From contig NZ_CP013234.1 of assembly GCF_001584185.1 (NCBI RefSeq), positions 3,720,001 through 3,784,000 on the forward strand: a stretch of 64,000 bases of DNA. The letters are read 5' to 3'. The position numbers and the translations under genes are program-made. This document shows, in pieces, positions 18,215 through 26,731 of the stretch. Each line of letters starts with the position of its first letter. Position 1 is the first letter of the stretch. Under the pieces are notes generated by a model, which had not been told where the DNA came from, searched no databases, and worked only from the letters and a program-made list of their open reading frames with translations. This DNA is from Collimonas pratensis. GTDB lineage: Bacteria > Pseudomonadota > Gammaproteobacteria > Burkholderiales > Burkholderiaceae_D.

Positions 18215-18392
18215 AACAATTCGCCCTTGTTTTCAAAGTACAAGAAAAATTTGGCTACTTGCGTTATCCAATTGCAGATTTGTAGAGTGAAAAGGATAAC
18301 TTCTTTTTGCTACTTTTCAGGGATACAATATGGCAACTTTCTGTTAGCAGACCGGTAATCCCCCCATTTTTAAGCAAAGTTAAAAGTAGAGG

Positions 18393-19220
18393 CTAAGCCG
18401 CAAGGGCCAATTTCTGCTTCGGGGTGATGCCGCCGAGCGCCATGTTCGGGCGTTCGTGATTGTAAGTCCAGAGCCATTTCGTCGCAAATTCCTGAACCTC
18501 CTCGACGGATTCGAACAGGTAATGTGCGAGCCAGTCATAGCGAACCGTTCTGTTGTAGCGCTCGATATAAGCATTCTGTTGTGGCTGTCCTGGTTGAATA
18601 AAACTGATTTGGATGCCGTGCTTTTCCGCCCACGCGGCCAGTGTCGAACTGATGTATTCGGGCCCGTTGTCACAGCGGATCGTCGTCGGCTTTCCCCGCC
18701 ATTCGATAATTTGGTCAAGCGACCGAACGACGCGGGCTGCCGGCAGGGAGAAATCGACGTCAATGCCTAAGCCTTCACGATTAAAATCGTCAATGACGTT
18801 GAACAGGCGGATGCTACGCCCATCCGACAATTGATCGTGCATGAAGTCCATGGACCAGACGTCGTTGATCGACGTTGGTACCGACAACGGTTCAGGCTTT
18901 GCTCTGGTAAGCCGCTTTTTTGGTTTGATTCGCAAATTCAACTCTAGCTCTCGATATATCCGATAGACGCGCTTGTGGTTCCAGCCGAATCCTTTGACAT
19001 TGCGCAGATACAGGAAGCAAAGGCCGAAGCCCCAGTTTCGCTGGTTCGCGGTCAGCCGGATTAACCAGTCCGCGACACGCTCGTTATCTTCCGATAGCTT
19101 TGCCTTGTAGCGATAGCAGGTCTGGCTGATCGCGAAAGTCGCGCATGCGCTGCTGACGCTGATTCCATGCGCTCGGACTGCCGTTTGTGCCATCTCACGT
19201 CGGTGAGATGGCTTCACCAC
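18393..19220 (-). CDS. IS3-family transposase OrfB (DDE integrase domain)
   Basis: The HTH_21 region ([20 protein letters not shown]) is followed by the rve-type integrase core: D in [14 protein letters not shown] in [12 protein letters not shown] and E in [16 protein letters not shown], giving the DDE triad. It is made as an OrfAB fusion by -1 frameshifting at the A7G motif (19220-19227). Full length, with no visible lesion. Confidence 0.93.
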   Translation of the reverse strand: MVKPSHRREMAQTAVRAHGISVSSACATFAISQTCYRYKAKLSEDNERVADWLIRLTANQRNWGFGLCFLYLRNVKGFGWNHKRVYRIYRELELNLRIKPKKRLTRAKPEPLSVPTSINDVWSMDFMHDQLSDGRSIRLFNVIDDFNREGLGIDVDFSLPAARVVRSLDQIIEWRGKPTTIRCDNGPEYISSTLAAWAEKHGIQISFIQPGQPQQNAYIERYNRTVRYDWLAHYLFESVEEVQEFATKWLWTYNHERPNMALGGITPKQKLALAA

Positions 19221-19480
19221 TTTTTTTGCATCGCCTCCGAAATGATCTCGGCCTTCAGCTTCTCTTCGGCGTACATCTTCTTGAGTCGACGGTTCTCATC
19301 TTCCAACTCTTTCATCCGCGTCATCATCGACGCGTCCATGCCACCGTATTTGCTCCGCCACTTGTAGAACGAGGCCGAACTCATCCCGTGCTCACGACAA
19401 AGCTCCGGCACTGGCGTGCCAGCCTCGGCCTGCTTCAAGATGTTGATGATCTGACTTTCGGTAAAGCGTGATGTCTTCAT
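19214..19480 (-). CDS. IS3-family transposase OrfA
   Basis: 88 residues from the ATG at 19478-19480 (GAGGAAG upstream): [21 protein letters not shown], then the [24 protein letters not shown] and the leucine-zipper-like [20 protein letters not shown]. The end of the frame runs through A_AAA_AAG, the standard -1 slippage site of IS3 elements, into orfB. Confidence 0.92.
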   Translation of the reverse strand: MKTSRFTESQIINILKQAEAGTPVPELCREHGMSSASFYKWRSKYGGMDASMMTRMKELEDENRRLKKMYAEEKLKAEIISEAMQKKW

Positions 19481-19583
19481 GTAAAACTTCCTCAAAATCG
19501 CATTTAAGAAAATTCTACTTTTAACTGATACTTTTTTGTGGGGGGATTACCGACCGACGATAAATTGAAAAAAGGGACGATCA

Positions 19584-20708
19584 ATGCATTTAGGAAAATT
19601 TCATTTTGCAATTTCGACGTTTCGAAACGAAATAAAAAAATTGGAGACACCGGCAAAGATTGAAACCCTCATACAAACGCTCAATCAAATAGGTGCGAAT
19701 CCCGCAGATCCAGGGCTAGCATTGTCATTCAGGGAATCGTTAGAACAACTACGGCAGTCCTTGCTAGCCGCACCATTGAACGATCCACACCCCACCCTTT
19801 CGATGAATCTTGATTCAATTGGCGCACGCTCTTTTATTGGAGCAAGACTATTTGAAAGAGTTAAAGATGTTATAAGTGCAAATCAACTAGCTCCGCAGCA
19901 AGCGGCAGCAGCCTTGCAGCAATTCTCTTCAAAAATAAATAAATTCTACGACACTATTGGTCAATTAGATGATGCGTTTACCGAGCTTGGAGTGGAATAC
20001 ACAGAAATCGAACCAGGTGAAAATGAAATTGGAATAAGCATTCCCGTAGAAGAAGGAACGAAGACGCTGAAGGATTTATCAAAAAAAGCTAACAACTGGC
20101 ATAACTCTCTCTCTCCTTTTGTCGAACTGTATAGCTCCGATAAAGAGCCAATAAAACTTAGAGTCATGTCGTCGTCGGACTGGCAATTCTATTTATTCTC
20201 GACTCCTCCAGTGCTTCTTGGTATTTCGATGTGCATAAGATCAGTTAACCAAATACTTGCTGATTTGATCCACTCAAAGGAATTGATTGCAAAATTAGCA
20301 AAAAGTGGCACCTCGGCCAGCGCGCTCGAAGCTGTCCGAGCAGATACGGACGGAAGGTTAGAGTCTCAGATTCGGACGCTTGCCGACGACACAGTCGATA
20401 CGAACTACAAGGAAAATGACGCAGGCCGCAAAAATGAGCTTAAAAATGCACTCTCACAAAGCCTTAATTTCATAGCACGTGAGATCGCAAGCGGAGTGAC
20501 GCTAGAAGTGCGATTGATCCCTCCCGATCCTGTTAAAGAGGCCGAATCCGAACAAGAAAGCCCTGACGACAACGTGGATAGGATTGCTCATGTGGAAGAG
20601 CTCAGGAAAATTGCCGATGAAATTCACAACAATATGGAGTTTCCGCCGTTAGTTTTCAACTCATCCGAGCCATTAGTTCTACCAGGACTTGAAGAAGATA
20701 GCATGTAG
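19584..20708 (+). CDS. Hypothetical protein (374 aa), island cargo
   Basis: No family recognised. The sequence is mostly predicted helical and acidic at the C-terminus (EAESEQESPDDNVDRIAHVE), with no signal peptide; one mildly hydrophobic helix (FYLFSTPPVLLGISMCI, near 205) is followed by NQILADLIHSKELIAKLAKSG. The composition is AT-rich. An AAAAAGGG stretch lies before the ATG. Before the IS inserted, it and the 41-codon/MauJ-like unit were divergent across roughly 170 bases, so they may form one functional module. The IS has cut this gene off from the likely promoter (TACAAT at 18324-18329). Confidence 0.75.
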   Translation: MHLGKFHFAISTFRNEIKKLETPAKIETLIQTLNQIGANPADPGLALSFRESLEQLRQSLLAAPLNDPHPTLSMNLDSIGARSFIGARLFERVKDVISANQLAPQQAAAALQQFSSKINKFYDTIGQLDDAFTELGVEYTEIEPGENEIGISIPVEEGTKTLKDLSKKANNWHNSLSPFVELYSSDKEPIKLRVMSSSDWQFYLFSTPPVLLGISMCIRSVNQILADLIHSKELIAKLAKSGTSASALEAVRADTDGRLESQIRTLADDTVDTNYKENDAGRKNELKNALSQSLNFIAREIASGVTLEVRLIPPDPVKEAESEQESPDDNVDRIAHVEELRKIADEIHNNMEFPPLVFNSSEPLVLPGLEEDSM

Positions 20709-20745
20709 TCTGGATTTTATTATATATGGCAGAAAACATGGATAT

Positions 20746-20905
20746 GACGCGGGTTCGATTCCCGCCGCCTCCACCATTACAAACCACACCAGACCGCCGC
20801 AGACCCCGCAAATACTGAGGGGAACAAAAACTGCGTGGTCTGGCGATGGCGCACATTGTCTCCATTTTCGCCCAAATTTCGCCCGCGTTTACGATCTGGC
20901 GATAA
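20746..20905 (+). repeat. ssrA-footprint repeat, copy 3
   Basis: 20746-20776 reads as the last 31 bases of a tmRNA gene including the encoded CCA (GACGCGGGTTCG..., then GCCTCCACCA). It is followed by CCAGACC (20789-20795), GGTCTGG (20837-20843) and TTTCGCCCAAATTTCGCCC. No tmRNA body lies upstream. Together with copy 2 it brackets 15.2-20.7 kb. Confidence 0.74.
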
Positions 20906-21053
20906 TGCGGCTAGCCGTGACGATCAGAGCCGTGCAATTGGAACAACCCTTTGGCCAAATCGATTCCGAGAATGTCGATATCCATGACAGCCCCCCCCAC
21001 ACGTAAATTGGATGAAACGTTAGTTTGATCCTATTCGTGATATCGGATACATC

Positions 21054-23516
21054 TCAGTAAATCAACACCTTATTGTTTCGAGAATAAAATTCAGTAATTT
21101 TTATGTGTATTTGCTGTCGCTCAGCATATAAGAGCGTACTAAATGCAACTTCTCGAGTCAGCCAGTAGCGAAACTGAAATTGATCGGGTTCCGGCAGCTT
21201 CTCCACCAATCCTGCAGCGATCATCTTGTTGACGAATTGACGGCATAGCTGAACGCTGATCGATTCGATGGCCGCCAAAATCTGTAACGAGAACTCCCTG
21301 CCGACACATGCAGCATGGCACAACATCTGGCGTATATCTCCAAGCCGGTCAATCTGCATCATGAAGAGGTTACGTAAAGATGCAGGGCAGGAAAATTGCT
21401 TTATTTTTCCAGAATGCTCGAAGGCGAATTCCAGTATTTGTTCAATAAAAAGCGGAATGCCATCAGCCATCTCAAGCAGTTGATGCTGCAACGACAATGG
21501 AACACTCAGAAATTGAGGATACTGCGATGCCACCGCGATTGCCTCTACTGGTTGAAACGGGGGGAGCTCAATCAGGGTATCCGGACTGCCGTGGGAAGTT
21601 AACGCTTCAGGGAATTTGCGGCCAGTAATAATGAGAAAAATATGAAGTTGTTTATCTCTTTTTCGTAGCCAAGAGATGAAGTCAAGCGAAAGGGTATCGG
21701 CCCAGTGAATGTCTTCGAACGCAAGGGTGACTAAAGAGATCTGCTCTGTCATTTTTCTTAGACTAATGGCGATGGCAGAAAACAGTCTGTCTCGTTGGGA
21801 CGTTGAGATATTTTGTCTGAGTTCTCCTTGCGTGCTCAGAATCTCGGCGAGCAATTGCACCGTGTAGTGATCGCATATACCAGTTTCAACGAGTATGGCG
21901 ATGAGTTTTAGCTCGACTTCTTGCGTTAATTCTTCGCTGATTTCCCAGCAAGATCGGATTAGTGCAAGCACCGGACGCAATGGCAAAGATTCGTCTTCTG
22001 GCAAAAAACGAATCAAGCAGACTTCCTTCCCTTGCACGCAGGAGGAAACAAGAAATTGACTCAATAAGCGAGACTTGCCACTTCCCGCTCCACCGACCAA
22101 TAGCGCGCTTGCTCCTCCAGCGATCCTGGCATTTTTCCACGCCGCGTAGAATGCGCGCAATTGCTGCACTCGCCCCACAAAAGGTTTGCTGTCGGGATTG
22201 AGTATATTTACAAGTGGTTCGCGTTTGCCATCCACCTTAAATGCTGAATGTGGTGCGCCATCGGCGGGTGTAATGTTAAAGAATGCAGCGATCCCATGCA
22301 ACGCTTCCTTAGTCGCAAGAAGCGTACCAAACGCAACAGAAGCGGCCAGATTGCGGGCAATCATCGTACATTCACCAATCAGGTCGGGCAAAATATTGTC
22401 TGAGCAGGTAATCATTACATCAGCATGAACAGCACTTCTGATGTCGATACGATCGCACTCTGTCGAGATAAATTTATGAGCGCGTAATCCAACGTCGATA
22501 GCCAATTTCGAGGAGTGTTCGTTCGCCGTTGGATAGCCAAAGTAAATGAGGACAATAGAACTGGACAGCTGCCGCAAGGTACCATGATATTCCGATGCCA
22601 GCATATGAAGCCGTTGCACGATGGCCGAACTTAGCTGAAGCCATACTTCCGGTTCCCTTTGTATCGAAGAAATAATCTGGATATGGAGGACGGCAACCAG
22701 TCGATTTTCACGCGTCACTACGCTGGAGGAACGTTTTGGTCGCTCTATTGGCAATAATTTCGCTATCTTAAGATCTGCCTGCTGTTGAGGTGTGATGTTC
22801 CCGAAGCGCTCCGCAAGCGTTGCTGGCGGAGCACTCCCTAGGTGCATTTGAAGTTTTTGACAGTACGCTTCATAAATTTTTAACGCAGCGGCTTCATTGC
22901 CTGCGTCCATGTAGATATCAATGAGAGAAGAATGCGCCAGTTCGCTAGTGCTATCCATCGTAATGAGTTGCCTGCAGCTCCGTTCAACGGCATCCAGATC
23001 GCCAGCCATCGCTGCTTGAGCGATGATTCGCTCAAGCAGCGAGGTGCCTTGTTGCTCATATTGGATTCGGCGATCCTGTACCCAACGAGCCAACTCAACT
23101 TCAGTGGGGAAAATTCCATCTAGAAACGTCCCTTTGTATAACGCCAACTGACGACTGATAATTGACGCGCGATCCGAGGTCCTTCCCCGCTCAAATTCAA
23201 GGACATCAACCCAAATACACTCTCCGGACAAACGCACCGTGTTGCGATCTGCATAGATCAATGATTTTGGTAGCCCGGCTTTTGAAAACGCCTGCTGCAG
23301 GTTAAACAATGCTCGGCGCAAGTTCGCCCGAGCATCTTCTATCTTTAACGCTGGCCAAAATAAATCCGCAAGCGCCTCACGGGTATGCACTTTATGTTCC
23401 AACGCCAAATAGGCCAGCAACAGAATCAACTTGGAGTAGGAAAGCTTGACGCTTTGATCTGCCTTAACATTGGAGAGTTCAGGTGAACCTAATAACCTGA
23501 AACACGCATCGGTCAT
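21054..23516 (-). CDS. SARP/BTAD-type regulator with cyclase-like and AAA ATPase domains
   Basis: 820 residues. Residues 1-95: OmpR-type winged helix (LLAYLALEHKVHTREALADLFW...ARANLRRALFNLQQ). About 100-245: bacterial transcriptional activation (BTAD) TPR-like domain. About 270-430: a class III nucleotidyl-cyclase-like domain (RLVAVLHIQIISS; IVLIYFGYPTANEHSSKLAI) whose metal-binding aspartates are lost, so it is surely inactive. From 440: an AAA/NTPase module with Walker A GGAGSGKS (475-482) and Walker B LVTLAFEDIHWAD (about 595). It is a cytosolic, ATP-dependent activator. The next gene on this strand's upstream side is the metalloprotease lipoprotein, a possible target. Confidence 0.85.
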   Translation of the reverse strand: MTDACFRLLGSPELSNVKADQSVKLSYSKLILLLAYLALEHKVHTREALADLFWPALKIEDARANLRRALFNLQQAFSKAGLPKSLIYADRNTVRLSGECIWVDVLEFERGRTSDRASIISRQLALYKGTFLDGIFPTEVELARWVQDRRIQYEQQGTSLLERIIAQAAMAGDLDAVERSCRQLITMDSTSELAHSSLIDIYMDAGNEAAALKIYEAYCQKLQMHLGSAPPATLAERFGNITPQQQADLKIAKLLPIERPKRSSSVVTRENRLVAVLHIQIISSIQREPEVWLQLSSAIVQRLHMLASEYHGTLRQLSSSIVLIYFGYPTANEHSSKLAIDVGLRAHKFISTECDRIDIRSAVHADVMITCSDNILPDLIGECTMIARNLAASVAFGTLLATKEALHGIAAFFNITPADGAPHSAFKVDGKREPLVNILNPDSKPFVGRVQQLRAFYAAWKNARIAGGASALLVGGAGSGKSRLLSQFLVSSCVQGKEVCLIRFLPEDESLPLRPVLALIRSCWEISEELTQEVELKLIAILVETGICDHYTVQLLAEILSTQGELRQNISTSQRDRLFSAIAISLRKMTEQISLVTLAFEDIHWADTLSLDFISWLRKRDKQLHIFLIITGRKFPEALTSHGSPDTLIELPPFQPVEAIAVASQYPQFLSVPLSLQHQLLEMADGIPLFIEQILEFAFEHSGKIKQFSCPASLRNLFMMQIDRLGDIRQMLCHAACVGREFSLQILAAIESISVQLCRQFVNKMIAAGLVEKLPEPDQFQFRYWLTREVAFSTLLYAERQQIHIKITEFYSRNNKVLIY

Positions 23517-24274
23517 ATCTGATTGTCCTATGGGTACCTCGGCACGTTAATGGATGCCTTATTAACATTGATTTACTTCGTACAGTAATGAGGCACGTTG
23601 TAACAGCAGGAAAATGTGCACACGCATTAATGCGGTTTTATTTTTACAATTCCTCATCGGCTCATTGCCCAACAAACGCAGAAACGCAATCCACGAAATT
23701 GATAATTCATTCGACCTTCGAAAATATCGGCATGGTCTGCTAAGCGTCGCGCTAACCGCGCCCCATGAATAATTCGGGGCAGTTCTTCAAATTGTTCGAA
23801 CAAAAATGAGTTGCGACGGGGCAAATGACTTGCAATTCGCCATATTTGCTTATTAGGTACTATTTTTGGCAGCTGGATTGTCGGCGCACCTACGCCTGGC
23901 TGCAAATCGATTTTTAGACTGTCTCTATCGCTCCAACCGATAATTGAAGGTCGCCACGTACCGACGATGCGTGCGACATTAGTGAAATAACCGAGGGGAT
24001 GTGCGTTTCAATTGCAGTCGCCGATGTCTTACTCTGTTTTGCAAAACAAAATCCGAGATTGCCTATGCTGATGCTGCTGGGGCATTCGGTGTATCCGCCG
24101 GACTAGCCGAACATGGAGAAATTTGCGAAAGATGGGTGTGTCTTCCACGAGAGTGCTTCGATTTGCTCATGCGCGGTCGCTCTGCATTTTCTCACGGCTG
24201 CTATGGTCGGACGCGTTTAGACACGCCCGACCTGGAAGCATTCGTGCATAAGAGGCACGGTCGCTCGAACGAAT
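23517..24274. other. Intergenic stretch, possible gene remnant
   Basis: No firm gene. A minus-strand frame from about 24010 to 23654 (119 codons, first ATG or GTG-type starts late) encodes a protein-like but unrecognised sequence containing PRRNSFLFEQFEELPRIIHG. It may be a remnant. The promoter of the SARP-type gene should lie just above 23516. Confidence 0.35.
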
Positions 24275-24325
24275 AAAAAACAAGTCTGCACGACTTGTGG
24301 CGCTGTTCCGGCTGGTTGCCGGAAC
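24275..24325 (-). terminator. Intrinsic terminator of the metalloprotease gene
   Basis: On the minus strand, stem ACAAGTC (24299-24293) pairs with GACTTGT (24287-24281), then a run of T (24281-24276). A second hairpin (GTTCCGGC/GCCGGAAC, 24305-24325) precedes it. Confidence 0.75.
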
Positions 24326-24353
24326 GGACCTCGATATCTGCATCGACGGCAAC

Positions 24354-26126
24354 CTAGCTGCAGCAATTTCCCAAGCTGTATCGCCCATAGGTAGGCAAGA
24401 GCATGTAGAGGCCAGACGTTTTTTGGTTGAATGGGCTCTGATACCAGACCGCGTGTTCGATCGCGCCTTGGATGCCGTAATTCACATCTTTAGCCGTGTA
24501 GCTGGCGCCATCGATTTGAATCACGCCGTTGCTGTCGGCACCCAGAAGCTGGCCCAGCGCGGTGACGACGGGCGTGTTGGCATGGTTGTAGCCGAAGCTA
24601 TGCATTAATTCATGTACCAACAGACTCGCATAGGTTCCGAACGCCCCCACCGTGGACTGGTAGGTCGGATTATCTGCGCAAGGCCAGGTTGAACCCGGGC
24701 ACATTTTGCCCCACGCATTGATCGTATTCGCCGTAAAGGTTATTGTGCTCGCCACGGTCGTGATAGGTAGCTTGGCAAGTTCGGTGTCCGGATCCGACGC
24801 CAGAATATGGTTGTGACGCGGTCCCTCCTTAGATGTGAATACGTCAGCGTTGCTAGTAGGGTCGTATGCGAACGTCGGCTTGTACTTCATGTTCCTGGTG
24901 ATATAAAGCAACTCGCGATAATCGATCAGCGAGCCGGGCACCCCTGAAATCGATTCAACGTAGATATAGCTTGGCAGGGACAGCGCATACCCTTTTGTAC
25001 GCAAGAAGTACCGCAAGGCGCTCATCGAGTTAACCAGACCACCACGGATGTTGATCTTGACGATAGTCCCATCGGCCTGCGTGTACGACGTGTTATCCGC
25101 AATTGCGGGATCGACTGTCCAGGGTGTCTGCAAAAACCAGTTCGGATCGTTATATAAGGTTTGCATTTGCGCTGGCGTTGCTTGACTCGGATCGTCAGGC
25201 AAAAATGCCCCGCTCTTGTCCAGTTGATCGACGTAGCTCGCATACGCTTGCCGCATCTTCCGCACGTCCGCAAGCAACGCGTCTTTTTGGGCCCCGACGG
25301 TGACGACGGCGGACAACGTCTGCTCCGCGTACACCGGGTCGCCAGCACAGACACTTGCTGTCACCCGAACAGTGCCCGCTGCCACCGCTGCCAGCGTGTA
25401 GGGTGCAGCGCCCGTAACTGTTGCAAGGGCTGGCGCTGAGACCGCGTAGGTGATCTTACATGACGCTGGCGCGGTATTCGGAGATACAAACGCCGCGGCG
25501 ATAACCGCGGAACTTGCGCCTTGCGTCACATTGGCGTCCGCAATGAACAGGCTTGCCGGCGGCGGGCTTGTCCAGACAATCGACGCGCCAGACTTCTTCA
25601 CCCCAAGCGTGTAGCTTGCAGTAGCTTCCATGCATCCGGCCGTCGCGGCGGCCGTCGCTGTAATCGTAAACGCTCCGGCGCTGCGGTACATAACGTTTCC
25701 GTTTGCGTCGACAGCTGCGTTTGCAGGATCAGAACTTGAATAACTGATGGGCCCGCCGGGGCCGCCACTGCATTGCGCTGACGCGCTATTGGAATACGTG
25801 CCCGTTGAACCATCGGCGACTGTGACACTGACCGGCCCGGCTGCTGCAAATGCTACTGATGTCGGCACAGGAGCGGACGCAGGTGTTGGCGTGGAACCAG
25901 GTGTTGGCGTGGAACCAGGTGTTGGCGTGGAACCAGGTGCTGGCGTGGATCCAGGTGCTGGCGTGGATCCAGGTGCTGGAGCAGCTGTCGACGGCGAGTT
26001 GGCTGCGCCGCCATCGCTGTCTCCACCGCCACCACACGCAGCCAATGCGAGACTCATCCCAATAACGAGAATAAATGGGGCGCGGCGGAATGCCACAGAA
26101 ATTTTGTTCAGTCTTGGGTAGTTCAT
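24354..26126 (-). CDS. Surface lipoprotein with a zinc metalloprotease motif
   Basis: 590 residues. Lipoprotein signal with LAAC lipobox (Cys31), then a flexible Pro/Gly/Ser/Thr linker built from five exact PGSTP-type units (about 50-85). Two Ig-like beta-sandwich regions follow (about 90-280), and a C-terminal catalytic part has HELMHSFGYNH at 505-515. This is the HExxHxxGxxH zinc site of metzincin-type peptidases, with E506 catalytic. The motif is complete, so activity is plausible. It probably acts outside the cell, tethered by lipid and spaced from the membrane by the linker. A terminator follows the gene. The SARP-type regulator next door may control it. Confidence 0.85.
   Translation of the reverse strand: MNYPRLNKISVAFRRAPFILVIGMSLALAACGGGGDSDGGAANSPSTAAPAPGSTPAPGSTPAPGSTPTPGSTPTPGSTPTPASAPVPTSVAFAAAGPVSVTVADGSTGTYSNSASAQCSGGPGGPISYSSSDPANAAVDANGNVMYRSAGAFTITATAAATAGCMEATASYTLGVKKSGASIVWTSPPPASLFIADANVTQGASSAVIAAAFVSPNTAPASCKITYAVSAPALATVTGAAPYTLAAVAAGTVRVTASVCAGDPVYAEQTLSAVVTVGAQKDALLADVRKMRQAYASYVDQLDKSGAFLPDDPSQATPAQMQTLYNDPNWFLQTPWTVDPAIADNTSYTQADGTIVKINIRGGLVNSMSALRYFLRTKGYALSLPSYIYVESISGVPGSLIDYRELLYITRNMKYKPTFAYDPTSNADVFTSKEGPRHNHILASDPDTELAKLPITTVASTITFTANTINAWGKMCPGSTWPCADNPTYQSTVGAFGTYASLLVHELMHSFGYNHANTPVVTALGQLLGADSNGVIQIDGASYTAKDVNYGIQGAIEHAVWYQSPFNQKTSGLYMLLPTYGRYSLGNCCS
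25882..25971 (-). repeat. Tandem 18-bp repeats encoding the PGSTP linker
   Basis: Five head-to-tail 18-bp units inside the metalloprotease gene: three of one variant (GGTGTTGGCGTGGAACCA on the plus strand) and two of another. Copy number could vary by slippage without breaking the frame. Confidence 0.9.
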
Positions 26127-26163
26127 CTGTTTGTTTTGTTAATTTATGAATAGGAAATGAATC

Positions 26164-26472
26164 TCACTGCGCGCAAAATCTATTGACGACAACTGCAATG
26201 GTCAAATAATTTCGGACGCAACCATAGGTTTTTCTATCGTGTTTCGTTCGAAGACAGTCGCGGACAGATTGCCCAATACATGAATACATGTGTTTGCAGT
26301 TGTAGGAGCCAACGATGGCGTCAAATCCATCGCCCTTGGCCGCATATGTCTGGTGCACTTTGTTGATTATCATTTCGGTATTGATGACAATAAGTACCGT
26401 CACCATTATTGCCCAATGGAAATCCACATAGAAGCGTAACAAAGCACCGTCCATGTATCGTCTACAAAACAT
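26164..26472 (-). CDS. Possible small cysteine-containing membrane protein
   Basis: Up to 102 residues, depending on the start. One hydrophobic segment (FHWAIMVTVLIVINTEMII) is followed by a soluble tail with five cysteines (NCKHMYSCIGQSVRDCLRTKHD) and a second short hydrophobic end. It lies 37 bases ahead of the metalloprotease gene on the same strand and could share its transcript. No family recognised; a spurious frame cannot be excluded. Confidence 0.35.
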   Translation of the reverse strand: MFCRRYMDGALLRFYVDFHWAIMVTVLIVINTEMIINKVHQTYAAKGDGFDAIVGSYNCKHMYSCIGQSVRDCLRTKHDRKTYGCVRNYLTIAVVVNRFCAQ

Positions 26473-26731
26473 CAGAACATGGGCTAATCCGTAGCAATTG
26501 AAAGCATCCTCGCCGGCCTCCGGAAGCCATCACCGATGATAATCAACTGCTATCCCAATGGATGGAACCCCTGCGACTGGACCAGGGGTTCACTCCAAAA
26601 GCGCGTCATTTTGCGTCAAATCGTTGCAAGCATTTTTCCCGCGCACCCCGCGCCGCTAGGGGGCTTGATGCTTCTGCGAACTGCGTTAAAAGCAGTGTAT
26701 TTAACGAAGCCGGCAGGCGTGGGGGGGACTG
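26473..26731. other. Intergenic region before the group II introns
   Basis: No gene seen. Contains a perfect 8-bp hairpin AACCCCTG/CAGGGGTT (26566-26573 with 26583-26590). Confidence 0.4.

Larger units (their letters stand above)
18354..19551 (-). mobile_element. IS3-family insertion sequence (4-bp target duplication)
   Basis: About 1198 bp. The terminal inverted repeats start GGTAATCCCCCCA at 18354 and end with the complement at 19551; GTTAAAAGTAGA is shared 25-36 bases in. GACC is present directly outside on both sides (18350-18353 and 19552-19555), a 4-bp duplication as made by the IS407-like members of IS3. It carries orfA and orfB with a slippery A7G run. Both ends and the duplication are intact, which suggests a fairly recent insertion. 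Confidence 0.88.

Noticed and set aside
24001..24276. Plus-strand frame of 91 codons before the metalloprotease terminator
   Set aside because: No ribosome-binding site, no family, and it ends in the terminator of the opposite gene.
25850..26065. Plus-strand frame with a repetitive peptide over the linker repeats
   Set aside because: It is the complement of the 18-bp repeats in the lipoprotein gene and has no independent support.
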